Shown here: positions 63,303-64,000 of the stretch, one piece after another | Position numbering within the stretch: the first letter of the stretch is position 1 | Layout: each line of letters starts with the position of its first letter | Origin: Denitratimonas yunnanensis (SeqCode) | GTDB taxonomy: Bacteria > Pseudomonadota > Gammaproteobacteria > Xanthomonadales > Xanthomonadaceae | Length of the DNA: 64,000 nucleotides | NCBI GenBank assembly: GCA_026410415.1 | Contig: JAPMLR010000001.1 | Span: 310,001 to 374,000 of the forward strand | Reading direction: 5' to 3' | Notes under the pieces: model-generated | What the model was told of the DNA's origin: nothing | The model's input: the letters and a program-made list of their open reading frames with translations, nothing else | Database searches by the model: none | Position numbers and translations under genes: made by a program

Positions 63303-64000
63303 ATGTCTTCATCGCTTCACGCCGTCGATGCCGAGCTGGATGCCGTTGCACGTGATGCCGACGATCCACTCCGCAGCTTTCGCGAGGAGTTTCTGATCCC
63401 GCCGCATGGTGATGGCCACCTGCATTATTTCTGCGGCAACTCGCTGGGACTCCAGCCCCGCGCTGCGCGTGAAGTGATCGAACTGGAATTGGATCGCTGG
63501 GCGCGTCTGGCGGTGGAGGGCCATTTCCGCGGCGACACCGCCTGGATGACCTATCACGAAGGTCTGCGCGATGGCATTGCGATGTTGGTGGGCGCGAAAC
63601 CCATCGAAGTCGTGGCGATGAACACGCTCAGCGTGAACCTCCATCTGCTGATGGTGAGCTTCTATCGCCCTACCCATGCACGGCCGGCCATCCTGATCGA
63701 GGCAGGCGCATTTCCTTCCGACCGCCATGCGGTGGAGTCCCAGATCCGTTTCCACGGCTTCGATCCGGCCCAATGCCTGATCGAACTGGCGCCGGACGAG
63801 CCAGGTGGCACCCTCTCGATGCAAACCATCGCCGATGTGATCGAGCGCGAAGGAAACAGGATCGCACTGGTGCTGTGGCCAGGCGTGCAGTACCGCACCG
63901 GACAGGCGTTCGATCTGGCGGAGATCACGCGGCTGGCGCACGCCAGAGGGGCGATGGTCGGCTTCGATCTTGCTCATGCCGTCGGCAATCTGCCATTGGC
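63303..64000 (+). CDS. kynU: Kynureninase, 3' end outside the window
   Basis: The first 232 or so residues of kynureninase, a PLP enzyme that splits kynurenine or 3-hydroxykynurenine to anthranilate or 3-hydroxyanthranilate plus alanine. Seen are HYFCGNSLGLQPRAAREVIELEL, WMTYHEGLRDGIAMLVGAKPIEVVAMNTLSVNLHLLM, LIEAGAFPSDRHAVESQI and the PLP-contacting MVGFDLAHAVGNLPL at the edge. The PLP lysine lies beyond the window. The start is ATG at 63303 with GGAG seven bases upstream. A separate locus at the left edge has the dioxygenase that uses its product. Confidence 0.96.
   Translation, partial: MSSSLHAVDAELDAVARDADDPLRSFREEFLIPPHGDGHLHYFCGNSLGLQPRAAREVIELELDRWARLAVEGHFRGDTAWMTYHEGLRDGIAMLVGAKPIEVVAMNTLSVNLHLLMVSFYRPTHARPAILIEAGAFPSDRHAVESQIRFHGFDPAQCLIELAPDEPGGTLSMQTIADVIEREGNRIALVLWPGVQYRTGQAFDLAEITRLAHARGAMVGFDLAHAVGNLPL

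Overview
The window looks like chromosomal DNA of a high-GC gammaproteobacterium of the Lysobacterales (Xanthomonadales). The evidence is a methionine synthase split into two overlapping genes, a Pro-Arg-His-Lys-Leu tRNA cluster ahead of tig-clpP-clpX, a kynurenine pathway (3-hydroxyanthranilate dioxygenase at the left edge, kynureninase at the right edge), a nearly complete dif site, and a secreted protein ending in a DGFE tail. No plasmid or genomic island dominates. Nearly all of the sequence is dense coding DNA with many 1-4 base overlaps between genes.

Layout. 1-8 kb (minus): a DUF2058 gene, a YcgN-like gene, 3-hydroxyanthranilate dioxygenase and yajQ, then an ArsR-methyltransferase fusion regulator heading an overlapping operon with split metH, then a GAF-GGDEF pseudogene. 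8-16 kb: an M14 peptidase, serC-pheA-aroA, a universal stress protein, YnfA, a Bcr/CflA-type exporter and hutG. 16-22 kb: a BigR/SqrR-like two-cysteine repressor with rhodanese, divergent through an AT-rich operator from a DUF2892 protein, an RND pump pair, thioredoxin 2 and an OsmC protein. 22-34 kb: suhB/trmJ, a PhnD-like sensor coupled to a GGDEF-EAL protein, ppk2, an M13 peptidase, a beta-helix secreted protein, proC-yggT and sufT. 34-40 kb: an HD-GYP protein, an M23 peptidase, dihydroorotase and a permease-less PTS (EIIA-HPr-EI).

40-51 kb is the most interesting part. An ECF sigma factor with a ChrR anti-sigma factor, which carries every zinc ligand expected from the Rhodobacter protein, is followed by a photolyase, an unknown exported protein, and a seven-gene operon in which every junction is an ATGA overlap: desaturase, FAD oxidoreductase, DUF1365, Cfa, DUF1295, a second Cfa-like methyltransferase and a lipocalin. 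Four promoters of identical architecture (TGCATCC, 16 bases, CGTA) stand before the sigma gene, the photolyase, the unknown gene and the operon. They define a self-contained predicted singlet-oxygen and membrane-lipid regulon.

51-60 kb: polyamine ABC transporter genes potFGHI, a TorF-type membrane protein, five tRNAs behind a strong sigma-70 promoter, and tig-clpP-clpX. 60.2-63.3 kb, where lon would often follow clpX, is an integration zone: a dif site (25 of 28 positions as in E. coli), a truncated Xer-activation (XafT/VC1465-like) gene whose start codon lies inside dif, a porin-like gene in the same open frame, and a tailed-phage gene remnant cut at both ends. The window closes inside kynU.
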